This document shows positions 45,890 through 56,751 of a stretch of DNA of 64,000 nucleotides, in pieces. The stretch spans positions 24,166-88,165 of the forward strand of contig CACNWD010000002.1 in the NCBI GenBank assembly GCA_902624085.1. The letters are read 5' to 3'. The notes below the pieces were generated by a model. That model had not been told where the DNA came from and made no database searches. It saw only the letters and a program-made list of their open reading frames with translations. Source of the DNA: an uncultured Prochlorococcus sp. GTDB taxonomy: Bacteria; Cyanobacteriota; Cyanobacteriia; PCC-6307; Cyanobiaceae. The position numbers and the translations under genes were made by a program. Position 1 is the stretch's first letter. Each line of letters starts with the position of its first letter.

Positions 45890-46876
45890 TTAGAAATGAG
45901 AGTATGAATTATTATCCAAATTATATTTTTTTGGATAATTTTTTATCTCTACATTTGGACTGCCTTCAATAAAATATCCTATTTCTGTAACTTCTTCGTC
46001 CATTTCTATTAATTTATTTGCCCAATTCCTTGGCAGTGAAATTAATAATTCATAATCCTCTCCTCCAAAGAAATAAAATTGGTCCCATTTTTTACCATTC
46101 GGCCAAGCATTGTTTTTTGGAATTTTTTGATAATCAATTACAGCTTTACATTTGCTTTCTTTAGATAAATCAAAAATTGCTTGGTAAAAACCGTCGCTGC
46201 TATCAGTACAGCCAATCTCTCTTTCTAAAAAAAATTCACTTGAATGTAATATTGTTTTTAAAACATTGTACTTAGGTTTTGGTCTGCAAAACGCATTCAT
46301 AGATAGATTAATTAATTTTTCGCTAAGGTTTAAATCTTCTTTAATTATTTTATTTGTCTTTAACAGTAAACCTAGTTTGCTTAAACCGTGAATTCCAGTT
46401 GTAAGTAGTATTTCTCCAGGTTTACATGCATTTCTTCGGAGTTTAAGTCTACTTTGCAATCCTATAGCAGTTATGGAAATTATTTTATTTTCTCCTCTTG
46501 AGCAATCTCCTCCTAATATTGAACCTCCAAAGTTATTTAGTGCTTCACTAAAACCTTCATATAGTTCTTGAACCCATTCCCATTCAGTACTAGGAGTAAG
46601 AACTAATCCAATATTTATGCCAATAAATTCCATGCATCCGCTAGAAATTAAATCTGAATAGTTTGCTGTAACTGCCTTCCATCCAATATCTCTAGGAGAA
46701 ATTATTTTATGATTAAAATGGGTGTTCTCAACCATTAAATCAGTATTTATAAGTAAATCTTGTCTTTTGTTTTCTACGAACGCGCAATCATCAGATGCTT
46801 GATTGGCTGGCATATATTTTGCGATTCTTCTTATTAACTCTTTTTCTCCAATATCTTTTATTATTTCTTTATGCAT
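45890..46876 (-). CDS. thiL: Thiamine-monophosphate kinase
   Basis: DDCAFVENKRQDLLINTDLMVENTHF, GGDCSRG, FGGEDYELL. Confidence 0.93.
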   Translation of the reverse strand: MHKEIIKDIGEKELIRRIAKYMPANQASDDCAFVENKRQDLLINTDLMVENTHFNHKIISPRDIGWKAVTANYSDLISSGCMEFIGINIGLVLTPSTEWEWVQELYEGFSEALNNFGGSILGGDCSRGENKIISITAIGLQSRLKLRRNACKPGEILLTTGIHGLSKLGLLLKTNKIIKEDLNLSEKLINLSMNAFCRPKPKYNVLKTILHSSEFFLEREIGCTDSSDGFYQAIFDLSKESKCKAVIDYQKIPKNNAWPNGKKWDQFYFFGGEDYELLISLPRNWANKLIEMDEEVTEIGYFIEGSPNVEIKNYPKKYNLDNNSYSHF

Positions 46877-47969
46877 GTGCTTTTAAATTTTCTTCTCCTT
46901 CAATTACTTCTATAGAAATTATCTTATCATCCATTTTGAGCTCTTCCAGGATGTCCGCACCGTCTATAACATATCCAAAAGCAGCGTTTCGACCATCAAT
47001 TAAATTTCTGCCCGCAGGATTAAGTTCTGCTTCATAAAGAAAAAAGAAAAATTGTGAAGAGCCATCATTTACAGCTTCGTTTGAATGGGACCAGCCTAAA
47101 GTCCCCAATGTAGCGAAAGGTAATGTTGGGGTTTCAGTATAAAAACCTAAATCCTCAAAAGTCTCATTGTAAAAAGTTTCCGGCTCTCCTGGAACTCTTA
47201 TCTCTAAAGGTACTAGTCTTTGTTGATTTGTCTCTGGATCGACATAGCCAATGTTATCTCCCTTGGGATCTCCTGTTTGTAAAACAAAAAACTCTTCAGC
47301 TCTATTAATTGGCAGATCATTATAAAAGTTTTTGCTTACAAGATCTATAAAAGCCCCTCCAGTGAGTGGTGCATTGTAGCCATCTATTATTGCTTCCATA
47401 TTTCCTTTAGTAGTACTGATTTTGACACTTGCTCTTCCAAGTAATCTTGGAAGATCATCAAATTCGCTAGGAATTGTATATGGGAATTTACTTGGTAAGA
47501 AAAATTTTTCTAATTTTCCAATTTTTTCAAGAGCTTCCTTCCTAACCTGAATAAATGCGTACTTGTCCTTGATTTTTGATATATCTGCAAGATTATCTAA
47601 ATCTGTTTTGAGATCACTTAAGGTATTCTCTGCTGTAGTTTTATTTTCATTTCCAATTTTTTCTAAGATAGAATAATTATATTTTTTAAAGAGAGATTGA
47701 CATTTTGTAACAGTTTTCGATAACGCAGGCCATCTTCCTCCCCTCACCAGATCGCTTGTTTCTTCCAAGCGATGCTGGATGTCTTGAAGTTCTAACTGCT
47801 TGATGGGTAAAGAGTTTCGCAAAATAGCATTTGGGTCCTTAACTGCATTGCCATTAGGTAAATCAGCAAAAACCGCAATAGGATTTATGAAGAATATTTG
47901 AATAAAGATAATTAATACAAAAAAATAATTTTTGTTCAAATTTGATAAAAATTTTTCCATAGGACTCAA
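46869..47969 (-). CDS. Cyclophilin-type peptidyl-prolyl isomerase, exported
   Basis: N-terminal hydrophobic segment; [40 protein letters not shown]. Confidence 0.9.
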   Translation of the reverse strand: MSPMEKFLSNLNKNYFFVLIIFIQIFFINPIAVFADLPNGNAVKDPNAILRNSLPIKQLELQDIQHRLEETSDLVRGGRWPALSKTVTKCQSLFKKYNYSILEKIGNENKTTAENTLSDLKTDLDNLADISKIKDKYAFIQVRKEALEKIGKLEKFFLPSKFPYTIPSEFDDLPRLLGRASVKISTTKGNMEAIIDGYNAPLTGGAFIDLVSKNFYNDLPINRAEEFFVLQTGDPKGDNIGYVDPETNQQRLVPLEIRVPGEPETFYNETFEDLGFYTETPTLPFATLGTLGWSHSNEAVNDGSSQFFFFLYEAELNPAGRNLIDGRNAAFGYVIDGADILEELKMDDKIISIEVIEGEENLKAHA

Positions 47970-48003
47970 ACAGGTTTATGATCTCTGGGTATGTAATACA
48001 GGA

Positions 48004-48564
48004 ATGATTTCCAGTAACGATTTTCGCACAGGTACTACCATTGAAATAGATGGACAAGTTTGGCGCGTTGTAGAATTTCTACATGTAAAGCCTGGCAAGG
48101 GATCTGCTTTTGTAAGAACAAAATTAAAATCAGTTCAAAATGGGAATGTAATTGAAAAGACATTCCGAGCTGGTGAATCTGTACAGCAGGCTATTCTAGA
48201 GAAGTCTAACCTCCAGCACACATATGTGGAGTCTGGAGATTATGTTTTTATGAATATGACAAGTTTTGAGGAGACAAGATTGACTCCTGATCAGATTGGT
48301 CAAAGTTCTAAATATTTAAAAGAAGGAATGGAAGTTAATGTTGTTTCTTGGAATGGTAAAGTTTTAGAAGTCGAATTGCCTATCTCAGTGAAACTCAAAG
48401 TTACAGAAACTGATCCTGGTGTAAAAGGTGATACAGCTAGTGGCGGCACGAAACCAGCTATCTTGGAAACAGGAGCTCAAGTAATGGTTCCTTTATTTAT
48501 TTCTGTTGGAGAAATGATTAGAGTTGATACTAGAAACGATAGCTATTTAGGACGGGAAAACTAA
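48004..48564 (+). CDS. efp: Elongation factor P
   Basis: [45 protein letters not shown]-track start 47932 is upstream of the canonical start. Confidence 0.96.
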   Translation: MISSNDFRTGTTIEIDGQVWRVVEFLHVKPGKGSAFVRTKLKSVQNGNVIEKTFRAGESVQQAILEKSNLQHTYVESGDYVFMNMTSFEETRLTPDQIGQSSKYLKEGMEVNVVSWNGKVLEVELPISVKLKVTETDPGVKGDTASGGTKPAILETGAQVMVPLFISVGEMIRVDTRNDSYLGREN

Positions 48565-49067
48565 TGGCATTAAAATTAGATCATGATGATTTAAATCATC
48601 TAATAGAAAAGATATCTACTAGTGATATTCAAGAATTTTATCTCGAAGGAGAAGACTTTAAATTAGAAATTAAGAGAAATTTAGGAAATAAGCATCAAGC
48701 TATTCAAAGACAACCTTCAAATGATGATGGGAGTCAGGGTAATGAGAATCAATTAGCCAAAAACGATAATTTCCCTTCACCCCCTCCAGAGGCTGCGCCT
48801 TCTGTGGCTCCTCCAGGACGCCCTGACCTTCTTGATATAACTTCTCCTATGGTTGGAACTTTCTATAGAGCATCGGCTCCAGGAGAGGATCCTTTCGTTG
48901 AGATAGGCAGCTCAATATCTGTTGGTCAAACAATTTGTATCCTAGAAGCAATGAAGCTTATGAATGAAATTGAATCTGAGTTTAATGGAGTAGTCGTTGA
49001 AGTTCTAGTGGATAATGGTACTCCTGTTGAATTTGGCCAAGTTTTAATGCGAGTGAAGAAGTCTTAG
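48564..49067 (+). CDS. accB: Acetyl-CoA carboxylase biotin carboxyl carrier protein
   Basis: ITSPMVGTFYRASAPGEDPFV, ILEAMKLMNEIE. Confidence 0.97.
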   Translation: MALKLDHDDLNHLIEKISTSDIQEFYLEGEDFKLEIKRNLGNKHQAIQRQPSNDDGSQGNENQLAKNDNFPSPPPEAAPSVAPPGRPDLLDITSPMVGTFYRASAPGEDPFVEIGSSISVGQTICILEAMKLMNEIESEFNGVVVEVLVDNGTPVEFGQVLMRVKKS

Positions 49068-50065
49068 TTGATCAATAAATCATTAGCAGTTTTTATTGCT
49101 TCTATCATGCTCTGACATTGAGCGACTCCTTTTCCTGCAATATCAAACCCAGTTCCATGGTCAGGTGATGTCCTGACTATCGGTAATCCTATGGTTGTGT
49201 TTACAGAATAGTTCAATGTGATAATCTTTACTGGGATTAAACCTTGGTCATGGTAAAGAGCGAGTATGCCGTCAGGTGGATTAATGTTATTTTCTCGCCA
49301 TGCTTTTGCAGAAGAGATCCAACAACTATCTGGAGATATTAATTGGCTTAAATTAGCCAGCGGATTTTTAATCTTCCAATGATGTATCGCTTGATTAATA
49401 AAGTCAACTTCTTCAGTTCCTAATATACCTTCTTCTCCGGCATGCGGATTTAATCCAGCAACATGTATGGTTGGCTTATCTTTAAATTTATTGCAGAACT
49501 CGTAAAGTAAATCTAATTTTGAATTTATTAAATTTTTATTTAGTTTATATGGCACTTCTTTGAGAGGAATATGAGTGGTAGCTAAAAGTGTGTTAAATCG
49601 CCATCCTGTAAATGGAGACTTGGCAGTAAACAGCATTCCAACGTTTGGAGAGTTACAGCTTTCAGCTAATAATTCTGTTTGCCCAGAATAATTATGTCCC
49701 GCTGAGTTCCATAGTTTTTTGCAAATAGGGCTGGTGACTAAAGCAGAATTTGGTGACTTTTTAACAATTTCAATGGCATGTTTTAGATACAAAAAACTTG
49801 CATTTCCAGTATCATTTGAAGGTTCTTTTATATTATTAACAGTGATTTTTAAGTCTTCTATATCTAGTTGATTAGGATCAATAATATTCTCTATTCCTAA
49901 AGATTTAAGGAATAAATATTTAGATATAAGATTTTTCTTATTTCCAACTATGAGTATATTAATTTTTTTAGGTATTTCTTTTGAAGCTAATGCTTTTAAA
50001 ATAATTTCAGGCCCAACTCCAGCTTCGTCTCCTACTGTAATAACTATTTTTGGATTATTTTTCAT
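49064..50065 (-). CDS. pdxA: 4-hydroxythreonine-4-phosphate dehydrogenase
   Basis: GDEAGVGPEIILKAL, AGLNPHAGEEGILG, ALYHDQGLIPVK. Confidence 0.95.
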   Translation of the reverse strand: MKNNPKIVITVGDEAGVGPEIILKALASKEIPKKINILIVGNKKNLISKYLFLKSLGIENIIDPNQLDIEDLKITVNNIKEPSNDTGNASFLYLKHAIEIVKKSPNSALVTSPICKKLWNSAGHNYSGQTELLAESCNSPNVGMLFTAKSPFTGWRFNTLLATTHIPLKEVPYKLNKNLINSKLDLLYEFCNKFKDKPTIHVAGLNPHAGEEGILGTEEVDFINQAIHHWKIKNPLANLSQLISPDSCWISSAKAWRENNINPPDGILALYHDQGLIPVKIITLNYSVNTTIGLPIVRTSPDHGTGFDIAGKGVAQCQSMIEAIKTANDLLIN

Positions 50066-50118
50066 ATGGTTATTTATAAATTGATATTACTTTAATTATT
50101 TAGCTTATAAAAACTATA

Positions 50119-51015
50119 TTATCTTAGATTTTTTTCTTTGATTATTTTAAGGCAACTTTTGAGACCAGATTTGTAATTTTTGTGTATAAGTTTGTACCCT
50201 AAGTCTTTACAGAGTAATGTATTGGATACTCTTCTATTTTCCTCCCAAAATGATAAGGCAATAGGAGAAAGTAACTTCTTTGCATCATCAAAATTCATTG
50301 GCTTTGGCATTTTTAGCCCTAATAATTTATAACTATGCTCTATTACTTCAATTTGAGAAGTCGGATGATTATCTGCAATATTTATAATTTGCTTAAAGTT
50401 ATCATTATTAATTTCTAATAATAAATATAGGATTGCATTAGCTATATCTGCGACATGAATTCTTGAAAAAACTTGATTTGGTTTATGAATAACTTTTATG
50501 TTCTTTTTGAATATTGATTCAAATGTTGATCGCCCTGGCCCGTAAATGCCAGGTAATCTGAAAATTTGTACTGGTAAATTTGAATCAATCCAGCTTTTTT
50601 CACATCGTAATCTTCGTTTGCTTCTATTTTGCAAGGGTTTAACGGGGTCCTTCTCTGACACCCATTCGCCAAATGTATTGCCATAAACGCCAGTGGTTGA
50701 AAGATAACCTACCCACTCTAGATCAAGATTTTTTAACTTATTGTGAAGACGTGATAATACCGGATCATTCCCATCCTTGTCAGGAGGGATACAGCTTAAG
50801 ACATGAGTAGTTCCATCAAAAATGTGCTCAGGCGGTAGCACGCTAGATAGGCTGTCAAACACAAAACTTTTGGCATTAGTTTGGATTTGCCTGGAGCTCG
50901 TTAATACTTCGCATCCTAAATTCCTAATTTCATTTGCAATGAATTGACCGCTGAAACCTCCTCCAAATATTATAAATTTCTTTTTTTTTAACGAATTTCT
51001 TGCAAAATTTGCCAT
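50119..51015 (-). CDS. NAD-dependent epimerase/dehydratase-like protein
   Basis: FIIFGGGFSGQFIANEI, YLSTTGVYGN, RLPGIYGPGR. Confidence 0.85.
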   Translation of the reverse strand: MANFARNSLKKKKFIIFGGGFSGQFIANEIRNLGCEVLTSSRQIQTNAKSFVFDSLSSVLPPEHIFDGTTHVLSCIPPDKDGNDPVLSRLHNKLKNLDLEWVGYLSTTGVYGNTFGEWVSEKDPVKPLQNRSKRRLRCEKSWIDSNLPVQIFRLPGIYGPGRSTFESIFKKNIKVIHKPNQVFSRIHVADIANAILYLLLEINNDNFKQIINIADNHPTSQIEVIEHSYKLLGLKMPKPMNFDDAKKLLSPIALSFWEENRRVSNTLLCKDLGYKLIHKNYKSGLKSCLKIIKEKNLR

Positions 51016-51048
51016 GTAAGATTATAACTAGTACAAGTGTATTATTAA

Positions 51049-51288
51049 ATGATGAAGACTTTGGTAAAGCCTCTGGCGAAATTAAATACAGAAATTTATC
51101 TTAACCAGTCATATTCACAAAATAGACTAAAAAGTCGTAGTCTTCAATATAGAAAATTTCACATAAAATGGAAATTTTTACTATTAACGATGTCATTTTT
51201 TACTTTTATTGTCTTTTCTGATTCACCTGAAATTGAAGGAAATATATGTAATAAATTTAATAGCGAAGTAGCCTGTAGTATTTGGTAG
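51049..51288 (+). CDS. Small hypothetical protein with one hydrophobic segment
   Basis: 79-aa ORF, WKFLLLTMSFFTFIVFSD. Confidence 0.6.
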   Translation: MMKTLVKPLAKLNTEIYLNQSYSQNRLKSRSLQYRKFHIKWKFLLLTMSFFTFIVFSDSPEIEGNICNKFNSEVACSIW

Positions 51289-51690
51289 CTAAGCCGCATT
51301 ATATTCGATTATTTGTTCCTCAATAATTTTAGCTTTATTGTCCGTCTGAGGATTAGCCCATTGCAATAATCTTACAGCAAGCCTTATATCTCCATCCATC
51401 CATGCTCTTAATGCCATTGCTCTTCTTGGGTCGTAAAACTTTTGTCCTCGATACCAATAGAACGCCTCACTATTTGACTTGTCTCCATTGCAAGCGAGGC
51501 AAGCTGGGACGCAATTCTCAGTAGTACTTAAACCTCCTTTACTCCTTGGTAGTATATGATCTATAGATTCCGATGTATTTCCGCAATAAATGCAACTTTT
51601 TTTTGTAAATTTATGAATAGATTGTCTCCATTGTCTGAATTTTAATTTAGGGCATAAATCCTCTAAATATACTGCATCATTAATATGCAT
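51289..51690 (-). CDS. HNH endonuclease family protein
   Basis: CIYCGNTSESIDHILPRSKGGLSTTENCVPACLACNGDKSN. Confidence 0.92.
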   Translation of the reverse strand: MHINDAVYLEDLCPKLKFRQWRQSIHKFTKKSCIYCGNTSESIDHILPRSKGGLSTTENCVPACLACNGDKSNSEAFYWYRGQKFYDPRRAMALRAWMDGDIRLAVRLLQWANPQTDNKAKIIEEQIIEYNAA

Positions 51691-51815
51691 TCAGTTTATT
51701 TTATTTAAATAAATAATGGCTTACTATGCTAAAAAGTCAATATTTAAAATATTATTATTTAATAGTAATTATCCTATTAAAGTTTTATTTTGTATATAAA
51801 TATACTTTTATTTTT

Positions 51816-52265
51816 CTAGTAGTCATATCGATCAAATGAATCTTCGTTAATGGTATTTTCTTCTTCAATAAAATCTTCAATTTTTTTTAGTTTATTTTCT
51901 TTCTCGATAGCTTTTATTTTATTTTCTTTTTCTTCTCTTTCTAGTTTTCTTTGCAGTTCTCTATCAGGGTAGAGCTTATCTAAGTACTCTACGCAACCGC
52001 TGAATTTATCTTTTTCTCTTACTACCGTTTCAATGATTTGAGCTGCAGCTTGTTTTGGAGATGTTTTAAAAAAGCCACCTTTTTGTCGTTTAATATAGCT
52101 ATAAGCTGCTTCCCAACTGCTTTCATGATCATTGCCTCCATCTCTCATAGTACAAAAAATTTCGGCTCCAAAGGATCCTGCATATACCCTGGGAGTAAGC
52201 AATGAAAAATGAGTAAGAAATCCTAGTAATAAAAAAAATATTTTTAAATTTTTAACAGTTAACAT
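51816..52265 (-). CDS. Exported hypothetical protein with charged C-terminus
   Basis: Signal-like N-terminus, C-terminal E/K-rich coiled coil. Confidence 0.65.
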   Translation of the reverse strand: MLTVKNLKIFFLLLGFLTHFSLLTPRVYAGSFGAEIFCTMRDGGNDHESSWEAAYSYIKRQKGGFFKTSPKQAAAQIIETVVREKDKFSGCVEYLDKLYPDRELQRKLEREEKENKIKAIEKENKLKKIEDFIEEENTINEDSFDRYDY

Positions 52266-52471
52266 GCAATGAAAGCAAGACTTTATTAAAAAATATCTTT
52301 TATTTAAATTTTGTCTATAGTTTTTAAGAGTTTATAGTTTTCTTTGTAATTTTAATAAGGTGATAATTTAAATATTTTTACAAGATTTGTTTGTAATTCC
52401 AAAATCTTAACAATTATATTGCTGCAAAAAGTACCATTGACTTGGCATAATATTAAAAAATAGAAATTGTT

Positions 52472-52669
52472 ATGTCATCTAAAATTTCTTACAAAGACAA
52501 GAACAGTCACATTAAAAAAAGATTCTCTTTTATAGAAGGAGGTCATCAATTAGAAAAACTCGAATTTGCTTTGGCTGTAGCTCAAACAAAAGGTGAAGGT
52601 AGGAAATCAGAAATTTTGAAAAAAAAGATTGTTGAGCTTGGTGGCAACATTGAGGAGCCTGGGACTTAA
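52472..52669 (+). CDS. Small hypothetical protein
   Basis: 65-aa ORF, KISYKDKNSHIKKRFSFIEGGHQLEKLEFALAVAQ. Confidence 0.6.
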   Translation: MSSKISYKDKNSHIKKRFSFIEGGHQLEKLEFALAVAQTKGEGRKSEILKKKIVELGGNIEEPGT

Positions 52670-52670
52670 T

Positions 52671-53831
52671 TTATTTTTTTAAATGTTTTTTTGCTTCAAC
52701 TAATGCTTGCCCAATATCATTCTCATTAATAATATTTTTTTCGTAAAGAGTTAGACCAATAGCAGTAATAACAGAGATAATATCTATGTCATTTATATAA
52801 CCTAAATGTCCTACTCTAAAGATTTTGCCTTTTAAATGATCTTGTCCGCCAGCTAATTGTATCCCATAATTATCTTGTATAGATTTTCTAAAAGATTCAG
52901 CGTCAAAATTTTGAGCTTCTATTGCTGTTATGGATGGACTAAGAGACTCTTCACTAGCAAATAATTTTAGGCTTAATTTTTTAGCAGCTTCTGAAATTGC
53001 GAGCTTATGTCTTTCATGCTTTTGAAAAATATTTTCTAATCCTTCGTCTTTCATCATTTTTAATGATTCATCTAAAGCGAACATTAAATTAACTGAGGGA
53101 GTAAAAGGATTGCTATTATTTATAAGACTTTTCTTGTAAGATTTTAAATCTAAATAAAATTTTGGTAAGTTTGATAATTCGGCAGCTCTCCAAGCTTTAT
53201 TACTCATAGAAATAAAGCTTAATCCTGGAGGTATCATATATCCTTTCTGAGATCCTGAAGCGACAATATCTAATTCCCATTCATCGGTTGGGACATTAAA
53301 TGCACCTATACTTGTAACACAATCAATTATTGATAAAGCCTGTTTATGTTTTCTTATATATTTACTAATAGTTTTTAAGTCATTAATTACTCCTGTTGAG
53401 GTCTCTGAGTGTGTCAAAATCACTGCTTTAATATCTTTATTAAAATCATTTTCTAAAATATCTTTGAACTTTTCAGGATCTAATGGCTTCCCCCATTCAG
53501 CATTTATTTGTATTACTTTTAAACCAAATTCTTCTGCTACTTTTACCCATCTTTGCCCAAACTTTCCATTTTCCCCACAAATAACTGTATCTCCTCTGCT
53601 TAGTGTATTTATGATGCCAGCCTCCATCGCTGCTGTTCCACTCCCAGTAATTGTTAAAATTTCATTTTTTGTTTGATGAAGCCACTGTAAATTTTCAGTT
53701 GTAGATTTCACGATGTTTTGAAAATCTTTACTTCTGTGACCAATAGGATGCCTTCCTAATGCTTCTAAAGCTCTCTCTGGGACTGGTGTTGGCCCGGGGA
53801 TCATGAGTGATAATTTTTTTTGTATGGCCAC
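52671..53831 (-). CDS. Class V aminotransferase (serine/alanine-glyoxylate aminotransferase-like)
   Basis: MIPGPTPVPERALEALGRHPIGHRSKDF, SGSQKGYMIPPGLSF. Confidence 0.93.
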   Translation of the reverse strand: MAIQKKLSLMIPGPTPVPERALEALGRHPIGHRSKDFQNIVKSTTENLQWLHQTKNEILTITGSGTAAMEAGIINTLSRGDTVICGENGKFGQRWVKVAEEFGLKVIQINAEWGKPLDPEKFKDILENDFNKDIKAVILTHSETSTGVINDLKTISKYIRKHKQALSIIDCVTSIGAFNVPTDEWELDIVASGSQKGYMIPPGLSFISMSNKAWRAAELSNLPKFYLDLKSYKKSLINNSNPFTPSVNLMFALDESLKMMKDEGLENIFQKHERHKLAISEAAKKLSLKLFASEESLSPSITAIEAQNFDAESFRKSIQDNYGIQLAGGQDHLKGKIFRVGHLGYINDIDIISVITAIGLTLYEKNIINENDIGQALVEAKKHLKK

Positions 53832-53891
53832 TTTTTAATAAATAGGTCATTCTAAGAGTAGTTCTCATTACATATTTTTCAATTACTTGAT

Positions 53892-55010
53892 TTGAAAAAA
53901 GGATTTTCTTTACCTTTGTGGGTCGTAGCTTCAGCTAAAGCAGCAGCAAAAAAGTTGCTTGATTTACCCTTTGACAATCATGAATTTATAAAAATACCAA
54001 ATAATAATGATGTAAAAAAAATTAAAGTACATTCTGCTGCTTCTATAAAAGAAAATAATGCAGCACTTGCGATAACCTTTGCAAATTCAGGGTTAGATCT
54101 TGATATTACAAATAATTTAGAAATATGGGTAATTGCTTCATTCGTTAAAATTAAAGATTTAGAAAACGGTTCAAAAGGAATAATCGATCTTGTTCCAGGG
54201 TATGGTGTCGGAATTGATTTCAATACAGAAAAGATATGTATCTCAGATTTTGCAAAAAAAATTATTGAAGTAAATTTGTTAGAACTTATTCCTGAGGGTT
54301 TAAAATTACGCTTGGAAATTATTTTCCCTAGAGGCAAATTTTTAGCAGAAAGAACAAGTAATAAAGCTTTTGGGATAGTAGATGGTTTATCTATTATTGG
54401 GACTACCGCTGATACTCACATTAGTGCATCTCCTGATCAATTAAAAAATGCATTGAATGAATTAGATTTAGCTATACAAGAGAATTCTACTGATGTAATT
54501 ACATTTGTAATTGGAGAAAATGGCTTGGATATTGCCAAGAAAATTGATATTCGATTTCCTATCGTTAAAGTAGGAAACTGGATTGGTCCTTTACTAGTTC
54601 ATGCGGCTACGAAAAAGGTAAAGAAAATTTTATTGTTGGGTTACTATGGAAAGCTAATAAAATTAGCTGGGGGTATTTTTCATACCCATAATCATTTAGC
54701 AGATGCCCGTATTGAAATACTTGTTTATTTAGCAATAAAAGAAAAATTACCCCTTAAGATAATTCATTCATTCATGAATAGCCAAACAATCGATGATGCC
54801 ATAAAAGTTGTTGAAGGATTTAACATGGAAGTTGCTCAAAAGTTAATATCTAAAATTTCTAATCAAGTAGAAATTCGCACAATAGAATACATTCAGAAAT
54901 ACATTTCGAGTGATATCAAAGTAGGAGTAGTTTTGTTTGATCGGAAAAGAAAAATAAGATCAATAAGTCAAAATTCAAAAGAAATGTTTTCAAAAATTTT
55001 TACTTTATAA
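53892..55010 (+). CDS. cbiD: Cobalt-precorrin-5B C1-methyltransferase
   Basis: GLSIIGTTADTHISASPDQLKNAL, ILLLGYYGKLIKLAGGIFHTHNHLADAR. Confidence 0.9.
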   Translation: MKKGFSLPLWVVASAKAAAKKLLDLPFDNHEFIKIPNNNDVKKIKVHSAASIKENNAALAITFANSGLDLDITNNLEIWVIASFVKIKDLENGSKGIIDLVPGYGVGIDFNTEKICISDFAKKIIEVNLLELIPEGLKLRLEIIFPRGKFLAERTSNKAFGIVDGLSIIGTTADTHISASPDQLKNALNELDLAIQENSTDVITFVIGENGLDIAKKIDIRFPIVKVGNWIGPLLVHAATKKVKKILLLGYYGKLIKLAGGIFHTHNHLADARIEILVYLAIKEKLPLKIIHSFMNSQTIDDAIKVVEGFNMEVAQKLISKISNQVEIRTIEYIQKYISSDIKVGVVLFDRKRKIRSISQNSKEMFSKIFTL

Positions 55011-55056
55011 TGTCAAGTGAATTATAATTTGCAATTAATAGATATATAATTCATAT

Positions 55057-56643
55057 ATGTTTGAAAATTTAGATAGAGAAGAGAGATATCCATCTGTTTT
55101 AATAATGGACTTTGGATCGCAATACTCAGAGTTAATTGCTAGAAGAATAAGAGAAGCTAACGTCTTTTCTTTAGTAATAAGTCACCTTACTTCTTATGAT
55201 GAAATAAAAGAGTTAAACCCTAAAGGCATTATTTTAAGCGGTGGTCCAAGCTCAGTTTATGAGAATCATGCTCCCATATGTGATGAGGCAATCTTTAATT
55301 TAGGCATCCCAATCTTAGGTATATGTTATGGAATGCAATTAATGGTGCGACAGCTAGGAGGAGATGTTACTCCTGCTAAAAATAAAGCAGAATATGGAAG
55401 AGCACCTTTATTTATTGATAATGAAAATATACTTTTGAATAAAGTCAAAGACAAATCAATAATGTGGATGAGTCATGGCGATTCAATAAATCAATTACCA
55501 AGCAATTTTTTTCAAATAGCTCATACGGACAATACATCACATGCTGCGATAGCTAATGAAAAGCAAAACCTATTCGGTGTTCAATTTCATCCAGAAGTAG
55601 TTCATTCAGAATATGGATTTACAGTTATCAAGAATTTTGTACATAAAATATGTAATTGTAAAGCTGATTGGAACGCACAAACTTTTATTGAGGAAGCTAT
55701 ACCAATAATTCAAAAACAAGTAGGTAATAAAAAAGTTTTATTAGCTCTTTCAGGAGGAGTGGATTCGTCAACCTTAGCATTTTTATTACATCGAGCAATT
55801 GGAGATCAGCTGGTTTGTATGTTTATTGATCAAGGTTTTATGAGGAAAGGCGAACCAGAATTCCTAATGAATTTTTTTGATGAGAAATTTCACATAAGAG
55901 TTGAGTATATTAACTCTAGGGAACGTTTTATCAATAAACTCGAGGGAGTTACTGATCCTGAACAAAAGAGAAAAATTATAGGTACAGAATTTATTAGAGT
56001 TTTTGAAGAGGAAAGTAAAAGATTAGGACCCTTTGACTATTTAGCTCAAGGTACTCTCTATCCTGATGTAATCGAGAGTGCTGGAACAAACGTAGATCCA
56101 AAAACGGGTGAGAGAATAGCTGTAAAAATTAAAAGTCATCATAATGTCGGAGGTTTGCCAAAAGATTTACAATTTAAGTTAGTAGAGCCATTACGAAAAT
56201 TGTTTAAAGATGAGGTCCGAAAAGTAGGGAAAAATTTAGGTTTGCCAGATGAAATAGTAAAAAGACATCCTTTCCCAGGACCAGGCTTAGCTATAAGAAT
56301 ATTAGGCGAAGTATCTAATGAAAAACTTAACTGCTTGCGCGATGCTGATTGGATAGTTAGAGATGAAATTAAAAAAGCTGGCCTTTATAATGAGATTTGG
56401 CAAGCTTTTGCAGTTCTTTTACCAGTTAAAACTGTTGGAGTGATGGGAGATAAAAGGACATACGCATGGCCTATAGTTTTAAGGTGCGTTTCTAGTGAGG
56501 ATGGTATGACAGCAGATTGGTCAAAAGTTCCTTACCAAATCTTAGAGAAAATTTCAAATAGAATCGTGAATGAAGTGGAGCAAGTAAATAGAGTTGTATT
56601 TGATATAACAAGTAAACCACCAGGAACTATAGAGTGGGAGTAA
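55057..56643 (+). CDS. guaA: GMP synthase (glutamine-hydrolysing)
   Basis: [41 protein letters not shown], terminal [14 protein letters not shown]. Confidence 0.98.
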   Translation: MFENLDREERYPSVLIMDFGSQYSELIARRIREANVFSLVISHLTSYDEIKELNPKGIILSGGPSSVYENHAPICDEAIFNLGIPILGICYGMQLMVRQLGGDVTPAKNKAEYGRAPLFIDNENILLNKVKDKSIMWMSHGDSINQLPSNFFQIAHTDNTSHAAIANEKQNLFGVQFHPEVVHSEYGFTVIKNFVHKICNCKADWNAQTFIEEAIPIIQKQVGNKKVLLALSGGVDSSTLAFLLHRAIGDQLVCMFIDQGFMRKGEPEFLMNFFDEKFHIRVEYINSRERFINKLEGVTDPEQKRKIIGTEFIRVFEEESKRLGPFDYLAQGTLYPDVIESAGTNVDPKTGERIAVKIKSHHNVGGLPKDLQFKLVEPLRKLFKDEVRKVGKNLGLPDEIVKRHPFPGPGLAIRILGEVSNEKLNCLRDADWIVRDEIKKAGLYNEIWQAFAVLLPVKTVGVMGDKRTYAWPIVLRCVSSEDGMTADWSKVPYQILEKISNRIVNEVEQVNRVVFDITSKPPGTIEWE

Positions 56644-56681
56644 GAAATAGGCTATAAACCTAGTTATAGTCTGAAAAAGTA

Positions 56682-56692
56682 GGTTTCACGTG
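56682..56692 (+). repeat. GGTTTCACGTG direct repeat, candidate arm-type site (left end of element 1)
   Basis: Exact 11-mer also at 60583-60593 and 60594-60604. Confidence 0.75.
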
Positions 56693-56751
56693 GCCATCTT
56701 GATTTTTGTACATTCTTATAATTAATTATCTAAATACCGCAAGACTCTTAT

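Noticed and set aside
47932-48003. N-terminal extension of the EF-P ORF and the antisense 64-aa ORF 47863-48057
   Set aside because: Canonical EF-P begins MISSNDFR at 48004; the extension lies in the divergent promoter and 5' end of the peptidyl-prolyl isomerase gene.
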